This document shows positions 53,686 through 61,944 of a stretch of 64,000 bases of DNA, one piece after another (positions within the stretch are counted from its first letter, which is position 1; every line of letters starts with the position of its first letter). Location of the stretch: positions 4,712,001 through 4,776,000 of the forward strand of contig NC_004663.1 in assembly GCF_000011065.1 (NCBI RefSeq), in the 5' to 3' direction. The DNA comes from Bacteroides thetaiotaomicron VPI-5482. Lineage in GTDB: Bacteria > Bacteroidota > Bacteroidia > Bacteroidales > Bacteroidaceae. Below the pieces are notes generated by a model that saw nothing but the letters and a program-made list of their open reading frames with translations, searched no databases and was not told the DNA's origin. The translations under genes and the position numbers were made by a program.

Positions 53686-54546
53686 ATGATAGCCATGAAC
53701 ACAAAATTATTCGGTTTGTTTATTGCATTGTTGGTATGCCTGCCTTCGCTTGCCCAACAAAAGCCTGTGGAGAAGGTAGATAGTGATGGAGTTTATCTGA
53801 TGCCCGATCAAATGCCGGAGTTTCCGGGCGGGATGCAGGCGATGATGAAGTTTTTGACTACAAATATCAAGTATCCTGTAGAAGCACAGAAGAAAGGCGT
53901 TTCTGGTCGTGTGATCGTACAGTTCGTCATTATGGAAGACGGAACATTGGATCAGGCTAAAGTTGTAAGAGGAGTCGATCCCTTGCTGGACGAAGAAGCC
54001 TTGCGTGTAGTGAAGTTAATGCCTAAATGGAAACCGGGAATGGATAGAGGCGAGGCAGTGAAAGTACGTTTTACTGCTCCGATAATGTTTAATCTGTCCA
54101 GATCGGAGGCACAGAGACCTACTTTTCCCGAACTTGTAGTACCTATCGGACAAGAAGTGGAAAACAGGTCTTTGCAAGGAGTATGGCAGAGTTGCGTTGT
54201 GCAACCGGGCGAACATGGATATAAAATTCTGTTATTGCCTGTTTTAAAGATCGTATCGCCTGATCAGACATTCATGAATATAATGACAGCCGGTATGAAC
54301 GGCAGGTCAAATGCCATCATCTATTGTCAGGGAGAGTACAGTTTGCCGTCGGATGGCACTTACGTGGAGATGGTGGAAAAATCGGTTGATCCGGTTTTCA
54401 TACAAGGAGTAAAGAATGAAATCAGTGTGGAACGATTGCATGATAATCTGATTAAATTGTCTTTTACGGTTCCGGGACAGGGAAGAAAAGTGACGGAATA
54501 TTGGTTCCGGGCCCCTTCGCCGGATGTGAAGATAATGGCTGATTGA
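53686..54546 (+). CDS. Exported TonB C-terminal-domain protein with lipocalin-like tail
   Basis: A 286-aa protein (or 283 from ATG 53695, MNTKLFGLF). A cleavable signal (LFGLFIALLVCLPSLAQ) replaces the usual TonB transmembrane anchor. Residues ~40-135 are a TonB C-terminal domain (MPEFPGGMQAMMKFLTTNIKYP, VIVQFVIMEDGTLDQAKVVRG, VKLMPKWKPG). The remainder (~160-286, LQGVWQSCV through YWFRAPSP) looks like a small DUF4488/lipocalin-type beta-barrel. Without an anchor it may not energise SusC directly. It lies 106 bp after the susCD operon, and whether it is cotranscribed is unclear. Confidence 0.78.
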   Translation: MIAMNTKLFGLFIALLVCLPSLAQQKPVEKVDSDGVYLMPDQMPEFPGGMQAMMKFLTTNIKYPVEAQKKGVSGRVIVQFVIMEDGTLDQAKVVRGVDPLLDEEALRVVKLMPKWKPGMDRGEAVKVRFTAPIMFNLSRSEAQRPTFPELVVPIGQEVENRSLQGVWQSCVVQPGEHGYKILLLPVLKIVSPDQTFMNIMTAGMNGRSNAIIYCQGEYSLPSDGTYVEMVEKSVDPVFIQGVKNEISVERLHDNLIKLSFTVPGQGRKVTEYWFRAPSPDVKIMAD

Positions 54547-54559
54547 TATAATAATATTA

Positions 54560-54636
54560 TTTTAGGCACGGATTTCACAGATTACACGGTCTTAATGAAT
54601 AAAAGCCGTGTTCATCTGTGAAATCCGTGCCTAAAA
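54560..54636. repeat. 30-bp inverted repeat of a dispersed Bacteroides type, between convergent genes
   Basis: The arm TTTTAGGCACGGATTTCACA and its extension (54560-54589) pair with 54606-54636, with one mismatch and one bulge. The stem-loop is flanked by T and A runs, so it can terminate transcription in both directions between the TonB-domain gene and GH127. The words CACGGATTTCACAGAT recur in many Bacteroides intergenic regions, as I recall. Confidence 0.8.
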
Positions 54637-54675
54637 AAGTTCTCTGTACTTTCTTATCTTCGACTCAGCTTATTA

Positions 54676-56682
54676 TTAATTCTTAAAGAATCCGTTATCT
54701 TCCCATTTTCCCGCTTCCTGTGGCTGTGCTGATGTGGCGCTTACATCGATAGGCAGCCATACTTCCATGTCACCCTCGCCCCGATGTGCCCAGGCATAAT
54801 AGGGTATCAGTGTGAGTTCTACGTCTTTAGTTACCAGTTTTCCAGCTTTGTCATAACTTAATGCCTGCGCATCGGTCGTTATCTGACGGATGCCGTAAAG
54901 TAACTCCGGTTTGTCTGTTACCTTGAATTGCGGATGCTGGTTGAGAAGTATGCTGTGGACGTTGAATCTGTTGTCCGGCCATTCTGCGCAATAAACGATG
55001 GGGCCGCGTTCAACGGCAACACGTCCGTGATCGGCTTCTACTTTTGGATTTGCCTTTACTATTCGGGGGATCATGTCGAAATGTACCTCTACCACATCTC
55101 CCTTTTTCCATTTGCGGGCAATGCTGAGATAGCCATCATTGACATCGCTTTCTACTGTCTGTCCGTTTACGGATACTTGGTAGGCAGGTTTCTGATTGTC
55201 GGCGTAAGAATACAGATCACCGGGAAGTACATTGCCGCGTACCCAGCCGGGGATACGGAGTTTCATGGTGAAGTCCTGATTGCCCTGCGTTATTTTCAGG
55301 CGGATGTCGCCATTCCAGGGATAGCCGGTTTCTTGTTCCAGCAGAATCTTTTTCTTGTCTACCTTTAGCTCGGCTTTGTTGGAAAGATAAAGGTTCACGT
55401 ATACCTGATCGTTCTTCACGGCATACACATATCCCGGTAATGACGGAATGAAACGGCTGACGTTTGAAGGGCAGCAGGCGCAGCCGAACCAAGGTTTGCG
55501 GCTGTATTTTCCGTTAGAAGACAGCGGGTTGGGGTAGAAGAAAGAACCTCCGTCCAGTGATACACCCGATATCAGACCGTTGTATAGTGTGCGTTCCAGG
55601 ACATCGAAATATTTGGCGTCTCCGTGCAGCAGGAAAAGACGGTAGTTCATGTATACATTGCCGATAGCGGCGCAGGTTTCACAATAAGCGGACAGGTTAG
55701 GCAGCTCGTAGTTGTTGCCGAATGCTTCGCCTGCATGGTGTGCACCGATGCCTCCGGTTATATAAATCTTTTTAGAAACGATGTTGTCCCAAATCTTGTC
55801 TATCGCTTTGATGTAGCTGCTGTCTCCGGTGATGGCTGCCACATCTGCCATGCCGGAATACATATATACGGCACGTACGGCATGTCCTACGGCTTCATCC
55901 TGTTCTACCACAGGTTTGTGTGCCTGACTATAGGTGTCTTTCCGGCTGGTATATCCACGGGTATCCAGGAAGAATTTTGCCTGATCAAGATACTTTTTGT
56001 CTCCCGTCGCCATGTATAGTTTGACTAAAGCCATTTCGGCTATCTGATGCCCCGGTACGTATTTCTTCTGTTGAGGGCCGTTGCCGATTTCGCGGCAGAC
56101 ACAGTCGGCATATTTAATGGCGATATCGAGGAAGTTTCGTTTTCCGGTAGCCTGATAATGCGCTACGGCTCCTTCTATCATGTGGCCCAGATTGTAGAAC
56201 TCATGACTCAGGTTCTCTACCGCTACCCAACGCTCTTTTCCTGCCCAGTTGTGCGGGTGCTTCGGGTTCATGGTGCGGGCTGTATAAAGGTAACCGTCCG
56301 GTTCCTGTGCTCCGGCAACAATGACGAGTACGCTGTCAATGTACTTTTGCAGTTTCTTGTCCGGATAGGTTTGCAGAGAGTAACTGGCTCCTTCTATTGT
56401 TTTGTATACATCGGTATCGTCGAAAGAGAAGCCCTCTACTTTGTAGGTATCGCTGGGATGTGCTGCCTTTACAAAGTTTTCGTAACGTCCCGTCTCTTCA
56501 CATTTGCTGAATGCCAGAGGGATGGTTACTTCACGGCTTGCTTGAAGGCGCTGTCCCCAAAAGTTGTCCGTCACTTTAACGGAAGTAAAGGGGACAGGGT
56601 CTATAGGATATCCATGATTTATTTGCGCGCTGCCTGTTATGCAGATGCAGGTCAGGAATGTCGCAGTCAGAATGTTTTTCAT
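54676..56682 (-). CDS. GH127-type beta-L-arabinofuranosidase (DUF1680 fold)
   Basis: A 668-aa exported enzyme. The signal is LTATFLTCICITGSAQ. An (alpha/alpha)6 barrel follows, with FWGQRLQASREVTIPLAF near the start. The zinc/cysteine site of GH127 is complete: E335 and C337 in SAYCETCAAIGN, and C403/C404 in FGCACCPSNVSRF. This corresponds to the Glu-x-Cys...Cys-Cys set that holds zinc and the catalytic cysteine in HypBA1. The sister family GH146 has the same motifs, so GH127 versus GH146 is not fully resolved. It removes terminal beta-L-arabinofuranose. The gene follows the GH43 at 56720 on the minus strand by 37 bp. Confidence 0.9.
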   Translation of the reverse strand: MKNILTATFLTCICITGSAQINHGYPIDPVPFTSVKVTDNFWGQRLQASREVTIPLAFSKCEETGRYENFVKAAHPSDTYKVEGFSFDDTDVYKTIEGASYSLQTYPDKKLQKYIDSVLVIVAGAQEPDGYLYTARTMNPKHPHNWAGKERWVAVENLSHEFYNLGHMIEGAVAHYQATGKRNFLDIAIKYADCVCREIGNGPQQKKYVPGHQIAEMALVKLYMATGDKKYLDQAKFFLDTRGYTSRKDTYSQAHKPVVEQDEAVGHAVRAVYMYSGMADVAAITGDSSYIKAIDKIWDNIVSKKIYITGGIGAHHAGEAFGNNYELPNLSAYCETCAAIGNVYMNYRLFLLHGDAKYFDVLERTLYNGLISGVSLDGGSFFYPNPLSSNGKYSRKPWFGCACCPSNVSRFIPSLPGYVYAVKNDQVYVNLYLSNKAELKVDKKKILLEQETGYPWNGDIRLKITQGNQDFTMKLRIPGWVRGNVLPGDLYSYADNQKPAYQVSVNGQTVESDVNDGYLSIARKWKKGDVVEVHFDMIPRIVKANPKVEADHGRVAVERGPIVYCAEWPDNRFNVHSILLNQHPQFKVTDKPELLYGIRQITTDAQALSYDKAGKLVTKDVELTLIPYYAWAHRGEGDMEVWLPIDVSATSAQPQEAGKWEDNGFFKN

Positions 56683-56719
56683 CTTAGTATTTATTTTAGT
56701 ATGAATCTCTGTTGCGGTG

Positions 56720-57721
56720 TTATGGTGTAGGGATTACCTGTTTGATTGTTCCGTCCGGATTGAATTCCATCCGGTCAATACATACTTCGCGGTGCCAGCC
56801 CGGTCCGTCATTCAGATGGTTCTTGTTGATACGGTGGTATACGATATACCATTTGTCTTTTCCCGGTACTTGCAGGATAGAGTTGTGGGCAGGTCCGTAG
56901 ATCTCTTCTTTTGGATTTTGGATGAGTACTATTGGTTCTTTGGCTACTTCGATCGGACCTAGCGGTGATTGGGCGGTACCATAAACTACGTGGTAGTTGG
57001 GTGAGCCGGTGTCGTCTACAGACCAGAAGAAGTAGTAAATTCCTTTTCTATAAATAACGTAAGGAGCTTCACGGTATGCGTAAGTCTGCAAAGTCCCTCC
57101 TTTGGGAGTTAATACTACCGTTGTCTCTTCTTTGATGGACAGCATGTCGTCGTTGAGCTCGGCTCCTGCCATGTAGCCGTTACCCCAATAGAGGTAGCTT
57201 TTGCCGGATACGGGGTCGGTGAATACATCCACATCAATCTGCTGTCCCCGTCCTGTGGGAGAAGAGGTGATGATAGGTTTGCCCAGATCTGTGAAAGGTC
57301 CGGTGGGGGAGTCGGCTACGGCAACTCCTATTTGCTTGCCTTTGTTGGTCGTTGGGTTGGCACTATAATAAAAGAAGTATTTATACTTCCCGTCTATCTT
57401 CTTTTCTTCGATGCAGGGAGCCCATGCGTTTCCGTTTGCCCAAGACACATTTTTGCCCATCTCCAGAATCACAGTCTCTTCTTTCCATGTTTTTAAATTC
57501 TTCGATGAAAAGACCTTAAAATAACTTCCGCCCCATCCCGGAAATCCGTCACTGGTGGGGTAAATATAATAGCGTTTTGTCTGATGAGAATACAGTACTT
57601 CCGGGTCGGCATGGAACCCCGGTAGAATAGGATTGCCGGATTTCTTATTCTGTGCCGTTACTTGTACTGTTCCGATGAGTAATAAGTGGAATAGAAAGAT
57701 TCTGGTAAATAAATGCTTCAT
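56720..57721 (-). CDS. GH43 glycosidase
   Basis: A 333-aa exported single-domain GH43. After the signal (TRIFLFHLLLIGTVQVTAQ), the base aspartate lies in ILPGFHADPEVL, the modulating aspartate in GQQIDVDVFTDP and the acid glutamate in TYAYREAPYVIYRKG. The C-terminal APSH-like segment is IYGPAHNSILQVPGKDKWYIVYHR. Probably an exo-alpha-L-arabinofuranosidase or beta-xylosidase type; specificity is open. It is the first gene of a two-gene minus-strand operon with GH127, and the -7 box TATCTTTG lies at 57761-57768. Confidence 0.87.
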   Translation of the reverse strand: MKHLFTRIFLFHLLLIGTVQVTAQNKKSGNPILPGFHADPEVLYSHQTKRYYIYPTSDGFPGWGGSYFKVFSSKNLKTWKEETVILEMGKNVSWANGNAWAPCIEEKKIDGKYKYFFYYSANPTTNKGKQIGVAVADSPTGPFTDLGKPIITSSPTGRGQQIDVDVFTDPVSGKSYLYWGNGYMAGAELNDDMLSIKEETTVVLTPKGGTLQTYAYREAPYVIYRKGIYYFFWSVDDTGSPNYHVVYGTAQSPLGPIEVAKEPIVLIQNPKEEIYGPAHNSILQVPGKDKWYIVYHRINKNHLNDGPGWHREVCIDRMEFNPDGTIKQVIPTP

Positions 57722-57760
57722 GATATTTATAGTTAGATTTTTATTATATTATAAGTACGA

Positions 57761-57768
57761 CAAAGATA
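57761..57768 (-). promoter_or_regulatory. -7 box of the GH43-GH127 operon
   Basis: The minus strand reads TATCTTTG, 39 nt before ATG 57721, in the 211-bp divergent gap to the BNR gene. The 39-bp operator of block 3 is absent here. Confidence 0.6.
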
Positions 57769-57896
57769 GGGGATCCACCTAAATAAAAAGGTTACATATC
57801 TGTCAAAGGAGGGTAATTATCATTCATAATAGGGAAGATGATCTAAATTTGGACTTTAATGAACGGTATTCGGATGTCCTTTTGTATCTAAAGCAT

Positions 57897-57904
57897 TATT
57901 TTTG
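57897..57904 (+). promoter_or_regulatory. -7 box of the BNR-DUF2264 operon
   Basis: The plus strand reads TATTTTTG, a perfect TAnnTTTG, 28 nt before ATG 57933. It makes the in-frame TTG at 57924 less likely as the start. Confidence 0.6.
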
Positions 57905-57932
57905 CGCTGAATCTAAAAAATAGTTGGTTACC

Positions 57933-59693
57933 ATGAGAGCGAAGCTGATTTTACCTTTTCTGATTTTATATTTGTTCTGTCATTTGCTGTCGGTGCAAGG
58001 ACACGAAGTTGACATTGTAAATGCCGGCAGTGATAAAAATGTAGCATCTTCTCAAGTGTATGAAGTAACTTCCGAAGGAGCATGGTGTTGGTTCGCTGAT
58101 CCGCGTGCGTTGCATTATGAGAATGAAAAAGGTACAATAAACAAGACATATGTCGGCTATATTGATATACACGGCAATATTAAAGCGATGCAGTATGACT
58201 TTAAAAAGAAAAGACAGGACGAGGTACTGATTCGTTCCTATTTTCAGCCGGATGATCACAATAATCCGACGTTTCTGGTATTGCCGGATGAACGGATTAT
58301 GATCTTTTATTCCCGTCACACGGATGAGCCTTGTTTCTACTATCGTATTTCCCGCCTTCCCGGAGATATTACGACATTGGGAGAGGAAAAGGTGATTAAA
58401 ACAAAGGACAATACCACCTATCCGTCTCCGTTTATCTTATCGGATGATCCGGAACATATCTATCTCTGTTGGCGGGGGATTGGCTGGCACCCTACTATCG
58501 CCAAGCTGTCGTTGCCCGATCAGAATGATCAGGTGGCGGTGGAATGGGGACCGTATCAGATAGTACAGTCTACCGGTGCCCGTCCTTATGCCAAGTATAT
58601 GTCGAATGGGAAAGATAAGATTTATTTTGCTTATACAACCGGTCATCCGGATAATGAGAATCCTAATTTCCTCTACTTTAATTATATAGACATTCACTCT
58701 TTGCAGTTGAAGGATGTTAAGGGGAATACTCTTTCGACTATTGCTGACGGTACTTTTAAAGTGAATAAGACGGATGATTATGCGCGTCAGTATCCATCTA
58801 CTCTGATAGATAATCCATCCGCACGCGATTGGGTGTGGCAGGTTGCTTCGGATGAGAATGATAATCCGGTCATTGCAATGGTACGAATCAGTAGTGATAA
58901 GAATTCCCATGATTACTATTATGCGAAGTGGAACGGACACGAATGGAAAAAGACATTCCTTGCCAACGCCGGCGGTCATTTTCACCAGACACCAAACTCG
59001 GAGAAATGTTACAGTGCCGGTATGACTATAGATCCGGCGAATACGAATCATGTTTATTGCTCGTTGCCTGTGGAAGGAAAGCAGGGGAAGGTTTACGAGA
59101 TCGTGAAATTTATCTTGAACGAGGTCGGGGAGGTGGTCTCTACAGAAGCGGTTACGCAAGACTCGCAGCAGAATAATGTCCGTCCTTATATAGTACCAAA
59201 TTCAAAAAATACGCCTTTGCGGCTCACATGGATGTATGGCAATTATTACGATTGGATTGTCAGTTCACGGTATCCGCAAGGCTATTGCACAGGGATTGCC
59301 TGTGATTTTAAAGGTTTCCCGGGGGCGAAGAAGGAAAAGACTGTTGTAACGGAGAAGGATTTCAAGTTCAACCCGAAGAAGGCTTTTGTATTGGAACAAA
59401 CGGTCACTTTGGATGCAGACAATTATCAAGGCTCCCTTTTACAATTGGGTGATCTTCAATATTATCTGAACGGACAAACCATGAAACCGGAAGTTAGATA
59501 TAACGGAAAGGTATATCCTAGCACAAATATACTTGGAACATCTGATTGCTGGAAAACAACTTCGCGCAATACAGGCGGTGAGTGGTACACTCCACAAAAG
59601 TACGGGAGTTTCAAGTTGAAGCTGGAGTATAAGAAGGGAGTATTATGTGTGTATATTAACGGATTGCTGGATCAAAAAATAGAAATACAATGA
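57933..59693 (+). CDS. BNR-4-type beta-propeller protein, possible polysaccharide lyase
   Basis: A 586-aa exported protein (start ATG 57933, signal KLILPFLILYLFCHLLSVQG). Residues ~40-440 are a beta-propeller of the BNR_4 type: GAWCWFADPRALHYENEKG, YFQPDDHNNPTFLVLPDERIM, YPSPFILSDDPEHIYLCWRG and FHQTPNSEKCYSAGMTIDPAN. A C-terminal beta-sandwich of ~110 residues has repeated LxLDADNYQG/LKLEYKKG strands. BNR_4 propellers include polysaccharide lyases acting next to glucuronic acid (PL24/25 ulvan lyases and, as I recall, the PL42 rhamnose-glucuronate lyases). A lyase acting on Rha-GlcA caps is my best guess. Its stop overlaps the next gene by four bases. Confidence 0.72.
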   Translation: MRAKLILPFLILYLFCHLLSVQGHEVDIVNAGSDKNVASSQVYEVTSEGAWCWFADPRALHYENEKGTINKTYVGYIDIHGNIKAMQYDFKKKRQDEVLIRSYFQPDDHNNPTFLVLPDERIMIFYSRHTDEPCFYYRISRLPGDITTLGEEKVIKTKDNTTYPSPFILSDDPEHIYLCWRGIGWHPTIAKLSLPDQNDQVAVEWGPYQIVQSTGARPYAKYMSNGKDKIYFAYTTGHPDNENPNFLYFNYIDIHSLQLKDVKGNTLSTIADGTFKVNKTDDYARQYPSTLIDNPSARDWVWQVASDENDNPVIAMVRISSDKNSHDYYYAKWNGHEWKKTFLANAGGHFHQTPNSEKCYSAGMTIDPANTNHVYCSLPVEGKQGKVYEIVKFILNEVGEVVSTEAVTQDSQQNNVRPYIVPNSKNTPLRLTWMYGNYYDWIVSSRYPQGYCTGIACDFKGFPGAKKEKTVVTEKDFKFNPKKAFVLEQTVTLDADNYQGSLLQLGDLQYYLNGQTMKPEVRYNGKVYPSTNILGTSDCWKTTSRNTGGEWYTPQKYGSFKLKLEYKKGVLCVYINGLLDQKIEIQ

Positions 59694-61711
59694 GAAGAAA
59701 AGTTTTAAGAGATTGTGTGATAGGAGTTCTTTTATTATTTGTTCTCCCGTTGGCAGAACTGTCGGGCGCTATTGCTCAGGAGAGTGTGTTTACTGTACAG
59801 CAGCCTGATTTTCAAAAGAGTCCTTATACGGGAATGACACGTCAACACTGGATACAGGCGGGAGAGTATCTGCTGAAAGGAGCATTCGGTTATATCCATA
59901 CGTTGGATGATCAGATGTACTTTCCGAAGCAACTGGACAAAACATATCCCAATAATGACGGACAAGTTCCGGTTGCTAAGTTGGAGGGGCTGGCACGAAC
60001 CTTATTTATTGCAGCACCCCTGTTGAAAGATAATCCGGAACTGGTAATGAATGGAATAAGAGTAGCAGATTACTATCGGCACCAATTAGTCGGTATCTCT
60101 AATCCGAAAAGTCCGAGTTTTATTTCTCATCGTAAAGGAGGACCTAGCCAGACGTTACTGGAGTTAGGTTCTTTGGCCATTTCAATGAAAGCGGCTCAGG
60201 CCGTTTTGTGGGACCCGCTGACAAAAGCGCAAAAGGATTCGCTTGCTGCAACCATGCTGAGCTACGGAGAAGGACCGACCATAGGCTCTAACTGGATGTT
60301 CTTTAATGTCTTTATTTTAAGTTTTCTGAAAGATCAGGGCTATGCAGTGAATGAGAGCTATCTGGAGTCGAATTTAAAGAAACTGCTGGCACGTTATCGG
60401 GGGGAAGGCTGGTATAATGATGCTCCGGCTTATGATTATTACAGTGCGTGGGCTTATCAGACATACGGCCCCATTTGGGCGGAAATGTTTGGAAAGAAGC
60501 AATTTCCCCAGTTGGCACAGCAGTTCCTGGCAAACCAGCATGATATGGTAGCTAACTATCCATACATGTTTAGCCGGGATGGTAAGATGAATATGTGGGG
60601 ACGAAGCATCTGCTATCGTTTTGCAGCGACTGCCCCGTTGTCTCTGTGGGAATATGATAAAAGTGGCGATGTAAATTATGGCTGGATAAGGAGGATTGCT
60701 TCTTCTACCTTGCTGCAATTTCTGGAAAATCCGAAATTCCTGGAGGAAGGAGTTCCAACGATGGGATTTTATGGCCCGTTTGCTCCCGCTGTGCAGATTT
60801 ATAGTTGTCGGGGTAGTGTATACTGGTGCGGAAAAGCTTTTTTGAGTTTGCTGTTGCCGGAAAATTCAGACTTCTGGTCTGCCACCGAAAATAATGGTCC
60901 TTGGGATAAAGAACTGAAAAAAGGGAATGTCTATAATAAGTTTCAGCCGGGAACCAACCTGTTGATTACGAATTACCCGAATAGCGGAGGCGCTGAGATG
61001 CGCTCATGGTGCCATGAAACTGTTGCAAAGGACTGGCAGAAGTTTCGTAGTACGGAGAATTATAACAAATTGGCTTACAATACGGAATTCCCGTGGATGG
61101 CGGATGGTAAGAACGGAGAAATATCCATGAATTACGGAACAAAGAATCAGAAAGGCGAGTGGGAAGTATTACGGCTTTATACGTTCCAAAGTTTTAAAGA
61201 CGGTATCTATCGCCGTGATGCCGTACTTGAAACAGACAGTACAGTAAGATATCAACTGGCCGATATTCCGCTGCCGAATGGAATATTGAGAGTGGATAAA
61301 GTTTCGGTCTCCGAACCGACGGAAATCTGTTTGGGACATTATTCCCTGCCTCGTTTGAATGGTGTATTTAAAGAAACATCCCGGAGGGTCGGCAAGCTGG
61401 ATATTCCGGTTATTGATAACGGAGAGTATGAACTGGCTATGATACCATTGGCTGGATGGGATAAACTATATACATCGTATCCGAAAGGGCTGCACCCTGT
61501 CAGCGATGAGTGTGCTTTGATTATGGCTTCTGATAAATTGGCTGGCAGCAAGATTTATGTGACGCTTCAACTTTGGAAGAAGAATGAAGGTAAGAACGGC
61601 TTTACAAAGAAAGAGTTGAATCCGGTCCGGGCGATAGATATTTCGGAAGATAAGAAACAAGTGACAGTGCGTCTGGATACGAAAGAGATAAAAACGGTTC
61701 TATTTGAGTAA
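59690..61711 (+). CDS. DUF2264-family exported enzyme, possible glucuronidase
   Basis: A 673-aa exported protein. The signal peptide is RDCVIGVLLLFVLPLAELSG, with cleavage near AIAQ. Residues ~40-400 form an (alpha/alpha)-barrel-type domain (MTRQHWIQAGEYLLKG, VPVAKLEGLARTLFIAAPLL, WYNDAPAYDYYSAWAYQTYGPIWAEM), and a beta-rich C-terminal domain follows. This matches DUF2264. I believe part of this family is now classed as GH154 beta-glucuronidases, but I could not check. Its ATG overlaps the BNR gene's TGA (ATGA), so the two products are made together, consistent with consecutive steps on a glucuronic-acid-bearing side chain. Confidence 0.75.
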   Translation: MRRKVLRDCVIGVLLLFVLPLAELSGAIAQESVFTVQQPDFQKSPYTGMTRQHWIQAGEYLLKGAFGYIHTLDDQMYFPKQLDKTYPNNDGQVPVAKLEGLARTLFIAAPLLKDNPELVMNGIRVADYYRHQLVGISNPKSPSFISHRKGGPSQTLLELGSLAISMKAAQAVLWDPLTKAQKDSLAATMLSYGEGPTIGSNWMFFNVFILSFLKDQGYAVNESYLESNLKKLLARYRGEGWYNDAPAYDYYSAWAYQTYGPIWAEMFGKKQFPQLAQQFLANQHDMVANYPYMFSRDGKMNMWGRSICYRFAATAPLSLWEYDKSGDVNYGWIRRIASSTLLQFLENPKFLEEGVPTMGFYGPFAPAVQIYSCRGSVYWCGKAFLSLLLPENSDFWSATENNGPWDKELKKGNVYNKFQPGTNLLITNYPNSGGAEMRSWCHETVAKDWQKFRSTENYNKLAYNTEFPWMADGKNGEISMNYGTKNQKGEWEVLRLYTFQSFKDGIYRRDAVLETDSTVRYQLADIPLPNGILRVDKVSVSEPTEICLGHYSLPRLNGVFKETSRRVGKLDIPVIDNGEYELAMIPLAGWDKLYTSYPKGLHPVSDECALIMASDKLAGSKIYVTLQLWKKNEGKNGFTKKELNPVRAIDISEDKKQVTVRLDTKEIKTVLFE

Positions 61712-61732
61712 TTTAGAAATATGAGAAGTGTG

Positions 61733-61762
61733 CAGTGGGAATATTTTCCCACTGTATTTTTT
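61733..61762 (+). terminator. Rho-independent terminator after the DUF2264 gene
   Basis: CAGTGGGAA (61733-61741) and TTCCCACTG (61746-61754) form a 9-bp stem with a 4-nt loop, followed by TATTTTTT. It ends the BNR-DUF2264 operon. Confidence 0.85.
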
Positions 61763-61857
61763 ATGTATAATGGTGAGCCTTAAATGCCTATATGGTGAAT
61801 TTTCCTTCAAAACGTTCTACTTATCAGTATATCTGTATAGCTGGAACTGTCTAATCG

Positions 61858-61888
61858 TTGTTTATTAAATTTTTTATTCATAATTTTG
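61858..61888 (+). promoter_or_regulatory. Promoter of the hybrid two-component gene
   Basis: TTG at 61858-61860 and TAATTTTG at 61881-61888 are spaced 20 nt apart, close to the Bacteroides consensus. The leader to ATG 61945 is about 50 nt. The gap 61712-61944 otherwise holds only the terminator. Confidence 0.6.
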
Positions 61889-61944
61889 GTCGTATGTATA
61901 GTTGTCAATTATTATATTGTATTTAACGAACAAAATATGACCAT

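Noticed and set aside
57722..57932. Possible fourth copy of the 39-bp operator in the GH43/BNR divergent gap
   Set aside because: Words such as CGGTATTCGGATGTCCT look similar but lack the TCG pair at 21 bp and the TAAATCGTATT core.
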